From: JAENVU01 sp046598395
GTDB taxonomy: Bacteria; Actinomycetota; Acidimicrobiia; IMCC26256; JAENVU01
Direction: 5' to 3'
NCBI GenBank assembly: GCA_046598395.1
Contig: JBKJIQ010000030.1
Span: 1-64,000, forward strand
Length of the DNA stretch: 64,000 nt
Shown: one piece after another, positions 24,227 through 32,764 of the stretch
How the letters are laid out: each line of letters starts with the position of its first letter
How positions within the stretch are numbered: position 1 is the stretch's first letter
The notes under the pieces: generated by a model
The model's input: the letters and a program-made list of their open reading frames with translations, nothing else
Told to the model about the DNA's origin: nothing
Databases searched by the model: none
Program-made: the position numbers and the translations under genes

Positions 24227-25687
24227 TCATGCCTCCTGGGCAGGGCGATCAATGATCTCGTTCAAGGCAGCAGCCGTGGCGACGGGGAGGTCACTGGCCA
24301 CCAACCCAGTATGCCCGGCCCGATCCGCGGCTCGGCCATGCACCAAGGCTCCAGCCGTGGCCGCTTCGAACATCTTTATCCCTTGCGCGCAGAACGCGCC
24401 GATGATTCCGCTCAGCACATCACCACTTCCGGCGGTGGCCAGCGCCGGTCCTCCGGTGGGGTTCAGCGCCACCCGGCCGTCGGGCGAGGCCACCACGGTG
24501 GTCGGGCCCTTCAGGAGCACCACCGCATTCGCCTCGAGCGCCAGCGCCCGCGCCGCGGCGATCCGATCCTTACCCGGCGCCGCGCCCGTGAGCCGAGCAA
24601 ACTCGCCGTCATGCGGAGTGAGGACCGCGGGCCCGGTGCGATTGCGCAACACGTCCAGCTCACCCGCCATCGCAGCGAGACCATCGGCATCGAGCACGAG
24701 CGGAATCGTGGTGGCGGACACGAGCGCGCGAACCGCCGCGGCCGTTTCGGGTGCGCGACCAAGACCGGGTCCCAGGACCAGCGCGCCAAAGCGACCTTGG
24801 GTGAGGGCCTCCTGCAGCGTCGCGACGCCGCTCGGTGAGAGCACACCCTGGCCATCATCGGGCAACGCAACCGTGATCACTTCGCTCCCGGACGCGAGCT
24901 CTCCGGCGCGACCCGGCAAGGCCGCCCATACGATGCCCGCACCGAGGCGCAGCGCCGCGTGCGCTACCAACATCGGTGCGCCGGTCATCCCGTGACTCCC
25001 GCCCACCACGAGCACTCCGGACCGCCACTTGTGAGTGGTTGCGGCGCGACGCGGTACCCACCGCGCCACGTCCTGGGGTTCAGCAATCACGGTGCGCAAC
25101 GCCTCGGTTCCCAGATCGATCCCGATGTCGGCAATCGTCACCTTGCCGGAGTACGCCCGGCCCGGGTGAAACCAGAGCCCCGGCTTCGGCGCGGCAAACG
25201 TCACCGTGTGATCGGCTCGAACCGCCGGACCGCGCACCGCGCCGGTCAGACCGTCGACACCCGAAGGGATATCGACCGCCACCATCGCCGCGCCCGCTCC
25301 GTGCGCCGAATCCATGAGTCCGACGAACTCGGCCGCGTTGCCTTCGAGGGTGTCGCGCAGCCCGGTTCCGAACATGGCGTCCACCACGAGGTGCGCACGG
25401 CCGACCGCGCGCCGGGCGCGTACGTCGATGCCGTCGGCCAGATCGAGCACGACCACCTGCGCCCCCCACGCGCGCAGGGCGGTGGCGGCGATTCGACCAT
25501 CGTTCCCGTTGTTACCCCTCCCCGCGATTACCACGATTCGGCGCCCGTAGGTCCCGCCCAGCACCGCGCGAACCCTCCACGCCACGGCGCGGCCCGCCCG
25601 TTCCACCAGCACCAGTTCGGGCGTCCCTGCCGCAATCGTGCGCGCGTCGGCGGCACCCATCTCGAAGGGAGTGAGCACCGGGATCAC
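24227..25687 (-). CDS. nnr: Bifunctional NAD(P)HX epimerase/dehydratase
   Basis: 486 residues. The N-terminal YjeF-N epimerase domain (about 1-210) has VIAGRGNNGNDGRIAA, VVDAMFGTGL and VAVDIPSGVDG. The C-terminal ribokinase-like dehydratase (about 225-486) has VVGGSHGMTGAP, LVLGPGLGR, LTPHDGEFARL, LLKGPTTVVASPDG and NPTGGPALATAGSGDVLSG. Together they repair hydrated NAD(P)H. The GTG at 25687 overlaps the acpS stop (GTGA). The fused form and the acpS neighbourhood are typical. Confidence 0.95.
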   Translation of the reverse strand: MIPVLTPFEMGAADARTIAAGTPELVLVERAGRAVAWRVRAVLGGTYGRRIVVIAGRGNNGNDGRIAATALRAWGAQVVVLDLADGIDVRARRAVGRAHLVVDAMFGTGLRDTLEGNAAEFVGLMDSAHGAGAAMVAVDIPSGVDGLTGAVRGPAVRADHTVTFAAPKPGLWFHPGRAYSGKVTIADIGIDLGTEALRTVIAEPQDVARWVPRRAATTHKWRSGVLVVGGSHGMTGAPMLVAHAALRLGAGIVWAALPGRAGELASGSEVITVALPDDGQGVLSPSGVATLQEALTQGRFGALVLGPGLGRAPETAAAVRALVSATTIPLVLDADGLAAMAGELDVLRNRTGPAVLTPHDGEFARLTGAAPGKDRIAAARALALEANAVVLLKGPTTVVASPDGRVALNPTGGPALATAGSGDVLSGIIGAFCAQGIKMFEAATAGALVHGRAADRAGHTGLVASDLPVATAAALNEIIDRPAQEA

Positions 25688-26070
25688 GAGTCGATCACCG
25701 CAATCGCGACGGCCATCGCCATGAAATCCGAATGGGTGAGGGTGAGCCGCCAACTCGTGACTCCACGATCAGCTGCCAGTTCGGCCGCGCGTCCGTGTAG
25801 AGCAAGTTCCGGTTGGCCCGAGGGGAGGCGCACCACTTCCACGTCGCGCAGCGGGAACTTCCACAGACCGATGCCGAGTGCTTTCATGACCGCTTCCTTC
25901 GCGCCAAATCGCGCGGCCAACCGCGGTGCGGGTTCCGTGAATCGCGCCGCATATTCGCGTTCGGCATCCGAGAACAGGCGGACCGCGAGCGTGGGTCGGC
26001 GGTCAAGCGCAAGGCGAAACCGCGGGATCTCGACCAGGTCGGAACCAACGCCGAACACCGAACCGCCCAT
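25684..26070 (-). CDS. acpS: Holo-[acyl-carrier-protein] synthase
   Basis: 128 residues. FGVGSDLVEIPRF carries the metal-binding Asp and RFGAKEAVMKALG the second metal ligand Glu; SWRLTLTHSDFMAMA is near the end. It transfers 4'-phosphopantetheine from CoA to ACP. I use ATG 26070 because it places the conserved segment at the usual distance. A GTG at 26115 overlapping the upstream stop (GTGA) would add 15 residues and is also credible. Confidence 0.93.
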   Translation of the reverse strand: MGGSVFGVGSDLVEIPRFRLALDRRPTLAVRLFSDAEREYAARFTEPAPRLAARFGAKEAVMKALGIGLWKFPLRDVEVVRLPSGQPELALHGRAAELAADRGVTSWRLTLTHSDFMAMAVAIAVIDS

Positions 26071-26111
26071 CACCACTCGCCCATCACCATGTGCCCTTGA
26101 CGAACGGCCCG

Positions 26112-29100
26112 TCACGACCGCCAGCGATCGGCAAGCGATGCGATCGGTTGGGTGAGGAGGTCGACCACCGGAATCTCGGCAAGCAACGCATCATCGATTT
26201 CGGGCTCGGTCTCGGTGACCGCGCCGCGCAGTGCCGTGTACCGGTGGCGATACCCGGAGAGCACACCGCGCGCCACGTCGGCCGAGATGCGGTCCGGGAG
26301 TTCGAGGTGCAGCAGCGTGAGTCCCACGGTCTGTGTGCCCTTCACTTCGGGAACGATCGCCACGATGCGATCGTCAACCCGCCCGCGCGTCACGAACACT
26401 TGACGTTCAGCCGCAACCGACTGTTTCGTGCCACGTAAACGCGGGTCGGTCTCGGCTCGCGAGCGCATCTCCACGGCAATGCCGCCGCGGTCCAGCAAAC
26501 TGATCGTCGCGTCATCGGACTCGGGATCACCCACGATTCGGTAACGGGTAAACCCAACCACCCGCGCCACGGCCGGATCCAGGTCCACGAGCGTGCGCAG
26601 GATCTTGTACGTGAGACCGTCACGCGGCGAGCCCGCGCCGAGGACGGCCTGCACCAGTGGGACTTGCAGCAACGTCTCGTCCGAGCGCGAAATCCCGACG
26701 GTCACCGTCTTGGCTTGGTGCTTGATTGCGTCGACCGGCCGGGTGAGTTGCTCGATCGCTGTGGTCAGCGCGAGCGCGAGATCGGCCGCGATCGTTGCGG
26801 GAGTACCGAGAGTGCCGTGCTCGGCGCTATAGGTGTCGAGCGGAACAATCCCCGACGCATAGCGGAACACCGAGGCGAGTTGGACCGCAGCACCTGCCTC
26901 GAGGGAGCCGTCGTAGTTGCCAGTGCGCAACCCGTCGAAGAACTGACTCGCGGGCTCCACAAGCTGAGCCGCGAGCGGCGCGAGATCGGTATCCACCGGC
27001 GTCGCTTCCAGAATCGCCCGCGCCACCCGCAATGGCAGCGCGGACGCATCGATGGCGAGCGCGGCTTCGTAGCCGAACAGGTGGCCGGCCATCGCGCTCA
27101 AGACGAACCCGAGACGGGGATGCACGCGGGGCACGGTGATCACTTCCTTCGCCGCGCCGTACCGATCGTCGTCTTCGGAGACGATCGCAATCGCCGCAGC
27201 TTTGTGCGCACGGTAGATCGCCAACTCCTTCGCAACATCATCCGCGGTGGACCCGGTGAGGCCCGCAGCACAGACGAGAATCATCGGCTCAGAGGACAGG
27301 TCGATGTGCTTCTTGTCTTCCGTGGCGTCACACGCGATCGACTTGTAGCAGAGCTCTGACAGCTTGATCCGCACCTCATGCGCTGCGATTCGGTTCGCGC
27401 CGTTGCCCACGATCGCCCAGTACCGGCGGCTCGGTGCGTGTGCTGCTGCGACGCGCCCGATCGATTCACGCTGGTTCACGACCGCCCGCATCGCGTCTGG
27501 CAGGTCCCGCAACGCGTGCAGGAGCGCGTCGTCAACTGCGACCACTCCCAGCGCGTCCGAGAGCGCCTCGGCCAGCAGGAACCCCGCGGCTACCTGTGCG
27601 TAGAACGCCTTCGTGGACGCGACGCTCATCTCCACATCGCGGCCGTCGGAGGTGTAGAGCACACCATCGGCACGGTCCACCAGGTCGCTATGACGCCGAT
27701 TGACGATGGCAATCACCGCGGCGCCACGCGCCCGTGCGAGATCGACGGTGGTGTTCGTGTCGGTCGTGGTTCCGCTCTGGGAGATCGCGATCACGAGCGC
27801 GTCGTGCATGTCGTCCGTGAGACCGAAGCCCGAGAGTTCCGTGGCAAGCGTGGCTTGCACTCGCAACGGGTGCGCGGGGCCGACCGCATCAATGAGCGCG
27901 GCCGCAACACTCTGGCCCGCCACGGCCGCGGTGCCCTGTCCAATCACGATGACCCGGTGAATCTCGCCGCGCCCGAGCCGAGCGCGCAGCTGATCCGGAA
28001 CGGTCTCTGGTCCCAGGTCCACCCGGAGGCGGCCATCGCGTTCCACAATCTTGGCGCGCAACGTCTTGCGAAACGACGACGGCGATTCGGTGATCTCCTT
28101 GAGCAGGTAGTGGGCAAACTCGCCGCGGTCGATATCCCGAGTGGTGATCTCTGCGTGCGCGAACTCGCCCTCGGTCACCGGGATCGGCGTGCCGTCATAG
28201 GCGAGGCGCCGAACGCCTTCAAGCGTGCCGGCGCGCGCAGCATCGAGTACCACGATCTGCCCGCGGGACCCGCCGGGGTTCTCGGGATTTGCAGGGGTCT
28301 CGCCGTCGAGCCGCAGGTAGGTATGCGTCTCTTCCACCAGACCGTACGGCTCGCTTGCCACCACGAATGCGTCGTCGACGAAACCAACGAAGAGCCCTTG
28401 GCCGCTGCCGCGCAGAGCCAGGAACACCTCACCGGGCGCGGCGCTGGTATGCGCACCGATTGCGACCGATCCCTCAAAGCTCGCCACCGCGTCACGGAAC
28501 GCGTCGACCGGCGCGAGCCCCGCGTCGATACCGCGGGCCATGAGGGCGGGAATCACTTTGGCGTCGGTCGTGATCTCCGGCGCGATCTCGAGACGATGCA
28601 GGCCCACCAGCTCCGCGTAGTTGTCGACGTCGCCGTTCAGCGCCGCCGCGGCGTAGGTGGGACCGACCAGGGCCAGTTCCTGATGATCGAGTGGATGCGC
28701 GTTGGCCTCCGAGATCATCCCCACACTCGCCCAGCGGGTGTGACTAAGGATCACCACATTTGCGGCGTCGTTTGCGAGTGCGGCATGCAACAACTCATCG
28801 GCGGTGATCGCGGCGCGCAACATCGCCACGTTGTCGCCGAGTTCACCGATCTCCGCCGCGGCTTTGTACACGAAGTACAACGCGCCATCGACGGCGCGCA
28901 CGGCGCGGTCGCGGTGCAACCCGTCGGTACGTTCTGCGCAGTGTTCGAGGGCGGTGGGGTCGTCCAGGTCGAGCGCGTGATCACGCACGACGATCTCGAC
29001 GCCGGCGGAGTCCCGACCACGAACCTCGAGCCGGTCGATCGCGGCCAACGCAACCTGCACCGAGAGAAACCCGTCGATCGCGCCCGCGCTGCGTTCGGCT

Positions 29101-29525
29101 CCGGCGAGCAGTACGACCGCGTCGCATGTACCCAGGCGGTCGCGTTGCAGTGCCCACAGGCGGTCCTTGACCGCCGAGAGCGCCGAGTTCAACGACTCAC
29201 CTCCGGCGGGCAGCACGGCGAGTTCCGCATCGAGACCGGCCTCGAAGCCCGCCACGATCCCGGCGACGCGATCCAGCTCGGCCACCAGCGCGCCACGTCC
29301 GCCCGGATCGTTGATCAAGGCGCGTACACCGGGGGTGCCGCGCAGCGCCGCGTCCACGGTGCCGAGATGCGCGGCGGCCGCGAGGAAATCGTCGACCCGG
29401 GTCGCTTCGGTGGCGACGCCGCGGGTCAGTTCCGCCGAGGCGGCGGCGGTCAGATCGCGCAACCCCGCCAGGTCCGGCGGAGTCCGGTCGGAGGGACGGC
29501 GCAGAACCGCCACGATGCCGCACAT
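26112..29525 (-). CDS. Giant GlmS-like protein (glutaminase plus two SIS domains plus C-terminal extension)
   Basis: 1137 residues, against about 610 for ordinary GlmS. The N-terminus MCGIVAVL keeps the glutaminase Cys2. Other Ntn/GlmS motifs are displaced: LEVRGRDSAG at about 166-175 (near residue 30 in normal GlmS) and HTRWASVG at 262-269. This implies an insertion of about 140 residues after the first strand. KEITESP (476) begins the isomerase part. The first SIS domain spans about 520-660 (VIGQGTAAVAGQS, ISQSGTTTDT, SVASTKAFY) and the second about 700-830. About 300 more residues (840-1137) have no family I recognise. The likely role is glucosamine-6-P synthesis, supported by glmM immediately upstream. 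It may be the only GlmS of the cell or a variant with another substrate. Confidence 0.8.
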   Translation of the reverse strand: MCGIVAVLRRPSDRTPPDLAGLRDLTAAASAELTRGVATEATRVDDFLAAAAHLGTVDAALRGTPGVRALINDPGGRGALVAELDRVAGIVAGFEAGLDAELAVLPAGGESLNSALSAVKDRLWALQRDRLGTCDAVVLLAGAERSAGAIDGFLSVQVALAAIDRLEVRGRDSAGVEIVVRDHALDLDDPTALEHCAERTDGLHRDRAVRAVDGALYFVYKAAAEIGELGDNVAMLRAAITADELLHAALANDAANVVILSHTRWASVGMISEANAHPLDHQELALVGPTYAAAALNGDVDNYAELVGLHRLEIAPEITTDAKVIPALMARGIDAGLAPVDAFRDAVASFEGSVAIGAHTSAAPGEVFLALRGSGQGLFVGFVDDAFVVASEPYGLVEETHTYLRLDGETPANPENPGGSRGQIVVLDAARAGTLEGVRRLAYDGTPIPVTEGEFAHAEITTRDIDRGEFAHYLLKEITESPSSFRKTLRAKIVERDGRLRVDLGPETVPDQLRARLGRGEIHRVIVIGQGTAAVAGQSVAAALIDAVGPAHPLRVQATLATELSGFGLTDDMHDALVIAISQSGTTTDTNTTVDLARARGAAVIAIVNRRHSDLVDRADGVLYTSDGRDVEMSVASTKAFYAQVAAGFLLAEALSDALGVVAVDDALLHALRDLPDAMRAVVNQRESIGRVAAAHAPSRRYWAIVGNGANRIAAHEVRIKLSELCYKSIACDATEDKKHIDLSSEPMILVCAAGLTGSTADDVAKELAIYRAHKAAAIAIVSEDDDRYGAAKEVITVPRVHPRLGFVLSAMAGHLFGYEAALAIDASALPLRVARAILEATPVDTDLAPLAAQLVEPASQFFDGLRTGNYDGSLEAGAAVQLASVFRYASGIVPLDTYSAEHGTLGTPATIAADLALALTTAIEQLTRPVDAIKHQAKTVTVGISRSDETLLQVPLVQAVLGAGSPRDGLTYKILRTLVDLDPAVARVVGFTRYRIVGDPESDDATISLLDRGGIAVEMRSRAETDPRLRGTKQSVAAERQVFVTRGRVDDRIVAIVPEVKGTQTVGLTLLHLELPDRISADVARGVLSGYRHRYTALRGAVTETEPEIDDALLAEIPVVDLLTQPIASLADRWRS

Positions 29526-29571
29526 GAGGCAGAGAAGCCTACAACGGCGGCGAAATCAGCGACCGCTTCCG

Positions 29572-29619
29572 TTTCTTGTCGCGATTCCGCCGCCTCAGCG
29601 ACGGAATCGCGACAAGAAA
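29572..29619 (-). terminator. Strong hairpin terminator after glmM
   Basis: Perfect 18-bp arms (TTTCTTGTCGCGATTCCG and its complement) around a 12-nt loop, starting 40 bp past the glmM stop and ending before the GlmS-like start. Both arms end in A/T-rich triplets. It separates rplM-rpsI-glmM from the GlmS-like operon. Confidence 0.85.
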
Positions 29620-29659
29620 GGCTGCGAGGGGTATCCCTGCGGTTGCGTCGGCCCCCACA

Positions 29660-31033
29660 TCAGCCGAGGGCGGACGTCAACGCGGCCGTGAGGTCGTCAC
29701 AGATCCGGCGCGCGGTTGCCTCGTCGGCGGCTTCGACCATGACCCGCACCACCGGCTCGGTTCCGGACGGGCGCACGAGCACCCGGCCCTCCGCCCCGAG
29801 TTCGGCCTCGGCGGCACCGACCGCATCCCAGAACCGAGTGGCGCCCTCGAGGCCGCCACGGTCCGCGACCCTCACGCTCACCAAGACCTGGGGATACTTC
29901 GTCACCACACTGGCGAGCTCACGCAGCGACCGGCCCGAGCGGACCATGGCATCGAGAAGCAGAATCCCGGTCAGCGGACCGTCGCCGGTCACCGAATGCT
30001 CCAACGTGATCACGTGACCCGACTGCTCACCGCCGAGCACGAGGTCGTGGTCTTCCATGGCGGCGATCACATGGCGATCCCCCACCGGCGTCACCACCAC
30101 ATCGATCCCGAGCGGCGTGAGTGCACGCGTGAGCCCGAGATTCGCCATCACCGTGGTGGCAATCGCATGGTTCCGCAACTGGCCACGACTCTCGAGGTCG
30201 ATGGCGAGGATCGCGAGGATGTGATCGCCATCCACGATCGCGCCGGTGGCATCGACCGCCACCACCCGATCCGCATCACCATCGAACGCCAGGCCCGCGG
30301 CTGCGCCGCGCGCCACGACCTCCGCCGCGACCACCCACGGGTAGGTGGAGCCGCACTGCGCGTTGATGTTGGTGCCATTCGGGGTCGCGCTCAGCACGTG
30401 CACCACGGCCCCCAGTGCTCGCAACGCGGCGGGCGCGGCGATGGAAGCAGCACCGTTGGCGCAGTCGATCACCACCTCAGTGCCCAGCAACGGCGTACCT
30501 CCGCCGATCGCAGCCACCAGATGCTCGCCATAGAGGTCGTCGCCGCCGTGGACCTCGAGCACGGTGCCCGGCATCACGGCCGCGGCACCCGACTCGGTAC
30601 TGCCCGCATCGGCGACGCGCGCGTCGCGACCGGCGCCATCGAGGATCTGCGCGAGCGCGGCTTCGACCGCGGCCTCGGTGTCGTCGCGCAGCTTGCGGCC
30701 GCCCGGTTCGAACAGCTTCACGCCGTTGTCCGCATACGGGTTGTGGCTCGCGGAAATCATCACGCCCGCGGCGCCGGTCTGGGCGCAGGCGGCGGCCAAA
30801 CCCGGAGTGGGCAATACGCCGAGCAGTTGCACATCGCCACCGGCGAAAGTGATGCCCTCGGTGATGGCGCGCTCCAACATGGGACCCGATTCACGGGTGT
30901 CACGGGCAACAAGGAACGGAGCAGCAGTCCCCAGCGCGCGGGTCGCGGCGGCGCCGAGCGCGCGGACGAGTTCCGTGGTGAGTTCGGTACCCGCGACGCC
31001 GCGGATGCCGTCGGTGCCGAAGCGGGGCGCCAT
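29660..31033 (-). CDS. glmM: Phosphoglucosamine mutase
   Basis: 457 residues. RFGTDGIRGVAG is the N-terminal signature, the phosphoserine loop is MISASHNPYADNG, the magnesium loop is LAFDGDADRVVAVD, and the sugar-binding GGEQSGHVI and C-terminal RPSGTEPVVRVM are intact. It converts GlcN-6-P to GlcN-1-P for UDP-GlcNAc. I use ATG 31033; a TTG 9 bp earlier is in frame. It follows rpsI by 24 bp, the order rplM-rpsI-glmM seen in many actinobacteria. Confidence 0.97.
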   Translation of the reverse strand: MAPRFGTDGIRGVAGTELTTELVRALGAAATRALGTAAPFLVARDTRESGPMLERAITEGITFAGGDVQLLGVLPTPGLAAACAQTGAAGVMISASHNPYADNGVKLFEPGGRKLRDDTEAAVEAALAQILDGAGRDARVADAGSTESGAAAVMPGTVLEVHGGDDLYGEHLVAAIGGGTPLLGTEVVIDCANGAASIAAPAALRALGAVVHVLSATPNGTNINAQCGSTYPWVVAAEVVARGAAAGLAFDGDADRVVAVDATGAIVDGDHILAILAIDLESRGQLRNHAIATTVMANLGLTRALTPLGIDVVVTPVGDRHVIAAMEDHDLVLGGEQSGHVITLEHSVTGDGPLTGILLLDAMVRSGRSLRELASVVTKYPQVLVSVRVADRGGLEGATRFWDAVGAAEAELGAEGRVLVRPSGTEPVVRVMVEAADEATARRICDDLTAALTSALG

Positions 31034-31057
31034 CGGGCGCAACGACCCTGGGGTCGA

Positions 31058-31450
31058 CTACCGCTTGGAGTACTGCGGCGCCTTGCGGGCCTTCTTGAGG
31101 CCGTACTTGCGCCGCTCCTTCTCACGCGAGTCACGAGTGAGCAGGCCCGCCTTCTTGAGTGCGGGACGGGCCTCGGGGTCGAGTGCGAGCAAGGCACGGG
31201 CAATGCCCAAGCACAACGCGCCGGCCTGGCCGCTGATGCCGCCGCCACGGATGGTGGCGTCAACGTCGTACACGTCGGAGGTCTGGGTGATGCGCAGGCC
31301 CTCAACCGATGCCATGCGGTGAGTCGCGATGTGGAAGTACTGCTCGAACTCGCGGCCGTTGATCACAATCTTGCCGGTACCGGGGCGCAGCCGCACGCGG
31401 GCCACAGCCTCCTTGCGCCGGCCGGTGGTCTGGATGAGGGGCTTGGTCAT
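31058..31450 (-). CDS. rpsI: 30S ribosomal protein S9
   Basis: 130 residues: TTGRRKEAVARVRLRPGTGK at the start, VDATIRGGGISGQAGA in the middle and the terminal tail KKARKAPQYSKR reaching toward the P-site tRNA. The ATG overlaps the rplM stop (ATGA). Confidence 0.98.
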   Translation of the reverse strand: MTKPLIQTTGRRKEAVARVRLRPGTGKIVINGREFEQYFHIATHRMASVEGLRITQTSDVYDVDATIRGGGISGQAGALCLGIARALLALDPEARPALKKAGLLTRDSREKERRKYGLKKARKAPQYSKR

Positions 31451-31899
31451 TTGGAGTTCCTCGAAGCGGTCTTGATCACGCGGATCTCGGGCATCTGCGC
31501 CGAGTGAGGGTGGGTCGGTCCGGAGTAGACGCGCAGCTTCTTCAGCTGAGCCCGGCCGAGGCGGGTCTTGGGCAGCATGCCGCGCACTGCGAGCTTGATC
31601 ACACGCTCGGGACTGCGGGCCAGGAGGTGGCCGAGAGACTCGGAACGAATACCGCCCGGGTAGCCGGAGTGGCGGTAGTACAGCTTGTCTTCGGACTTGC
31701 GCAGCGAGACATCGATCTTCGACCCGTTCACCACAACGACATGGTCGCCGGCGTCGACGTTCGGCGCCCAGATGGGCTTGTGCTTGCCGCGCAGGAGATG
31801 CGCGATCTCGGTCGCCAGGCGTCCGAGCACCACACCTTCGGCATCGATCACGTGCCAGGCGTGTTGAAGATCTTCTTCTTTGGGGTGGAAAGTCCGCAC
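31447..31899 (-). CDS. rplM: 50S ribosomal protein L13
   Basis: 150 residues: WHVIDAEGVVLGRLATEIAH, VDAGDHVVVVN, YRHSGYPGGIRS and VRGMLPKTRLGR are conserved L13 segments. It starts with GTG at 31899. It forms an operon with rpsI. A hairpin lies in the 5' leader, and the plus-strand VapBC-like module begins about 150 bp upstream. Confidence 0.98.
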   Translation of the reverse strand: MRTFHPKEEDLQHAWHVIDAEGVVLGRLATEIAHLLRGKHKPIWAPNVDAGDHVVVVNGSKIDVSLRKSEDKLYYRHSGYPGGIRSESLGHLLARSPERVIKLAVRGMLPKTRLGRAQLKKLRVYSGPTHPHSAQMPEIRVIKTASRNSK

Positions 31900-31929
31900 A
31901 GAACCGCTCTCTCTGGTCTCACCCGGTCA

Positions 31930-31952
31930 CTCCGGGCGCGCGCGACCCGGAG
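31930..31952 (-). promoter_or_regulatory. Hairpin in the rplM 5' leader
   Basis: CTCCGGG-N9-CCCGGAG, a perfect 7-bp stem located 31 nt upstream of the rplM start. L13 leaders with autoregulatory hairpins are known in bacteria; whether this is one is unproven. Confidence 0.35.
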
Positions 31953-32038
31953 GGGCCGTGCACAAGAGGTGGGAGGTTACACGGGCCGGCTCGTGGAGGC
32001 CAAGCGTGGGGGACGCCCGGCAGGCGCTCGCGACACGC

Positions 32039-32058
32039 TGTATACTGCAGATGTATGC
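32039..32058 (+). promoter_or_regulatory. Probable -10 element and direct-repeat operator of the VapBC-like module
   Basis: TATACT at 32041-32046 resembles a -10 box and lies only 8 bp upstream of the antitoxin ATG (32055), so the mRNA would be nearly leaderless. TGTATAC (32039-32045) and TGTATGC (32052-32058) are direct repeats 13 bp apart that could be bound by the RHH antitoxin. No good -35 is visible. Confidence 0.45.
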
Positions 32059-32321
32059 ACCGTACGCAAATCTACCTCACTGACGAGCAGCGGGCCCGCG
32101 TCGCTCGGCACGCCCATGACGCGGGGGTGTCCCAAGCCGAGGTGATCCGCCGCATCCTGGATCGAGACCTCGGGATCGACGACGGTGTGCAGGCGCGCCT
32201 GGCCGCGGTTGCCGCAACCGCCGGCGTCCTACCGAACGCCCCGGGTTGGGAAGAGTGGCTCGCGAAGGTCCGCGGCCGCGGCGCCGACGCACGCCTCACC
32301 GACCTCGGGTTCGAGGCCTGA
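32055..32321 (+). CDS. Ribbon-helix-helix antitoxin (VapB-like)
   Basis: 88 residues. MHRTQIYLTDEQRARVARHA followed by GVSQAEVIRRILDRDL is a CopG/Arc-type ribbon-helix-helix DNA-binding domain. The C-terminal half (APGWEEWLAKVRGRG) is the likely toxin-binding arm. The PIN toxin gene starts 4 bp after its stop. Antitoxins of this kind neutralise the toxin and repress their own promoter. Confidence 0.88.
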   Translation: MHRTQIYLTDEQRARVARHAHDAGVSQAEVIRRILDRDLGIDDGVQARLAAVAATAGVLPNAPGWEEWLAKVRGRGADARLTDLGFEA

Positions 32322-32325
32322 TCGG

Positions 32326-32712
32326 GTGAGCACAGCGTTGTTCGACACCACAATTCTCATTGCTCACCTGCGCGGCGACGAGCGCGCGACGCAACTCATC
32401 ACCAGCGCAGTTTCAACCGGTGTTGCGCACGCAAGCGTCTTGTCGCGCACCGAGTTGGAAGGCGGTATGCGATCAGGCGAGCGAGCGTCGGTGGCGCGCT
32501 TGTTCTCAGCCCTCAAGATAGAACCGGTGAGCGACGCTATCGCCGGACGCAGCGGTGAACACCTTCGGCAGTTTCGCCGTTCCCATTCCAATATCGACAT
32601 CGTCGACTATGTGATCGCCGCCACCGCCGAGCACCTCGGAGCGCAACTGATCACGTTCAATGTCCGCCACTTCCCGATGTTCCCGGATCTGCAACCACCC
32701 TTTCCGCCCTGA
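32326..32712 (+). CDS. PIN-domain ribonuclease toxin (VapC-like)
   Basis: 128 residues from GTG 32326. The acidic triad positions are visible: LFDTTILIAHL (Asp near residue 7), LSRTELEGG (Glu) and SNIDIVDYVIAATAEHLGA (Asp). The end LITFNVRHFPMF matches the PIN C-terminus. VapC toxins cleave tRNA or rRNA; the target here is unknown. The pair sits between rplM and truA, a place where actinobacteria usually have contiguous ribosomal genes. Confidence 0.9.
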   Translation: MSTALFDTTILIAHLRGDERATQLITSAVSTGVAHASVLSRTELEGGMRSGERASVARLFSALKIEPVSDAIAGRSGEHLRQFRRSHSNIDIVDYVIAATAEHLGAQLITFNVRHFPMFPDLQPPFPP

Positions 32713-32764
32713 CCCGCTGACGGTCCCGCTACCGCACCCCGGTTGCGTCGGTACGCTTGGCGCC

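Noticed and set aside
29526..29659. glmS ribozyme or riboswitch upstream of the GlmS-like gene
   Set aside because: The 134-bp spacer is dominated by the glmM terminator hairpin and shows no ribozyme core; glmS ribozymes are mainly in Firmicutes.
27378..30017. Plus-strand open frame of 879 codons
   Set aside because: It is antisense to the GlmS-like gene and the end of glmM, both with clear motifs; the translated product has no domain features.
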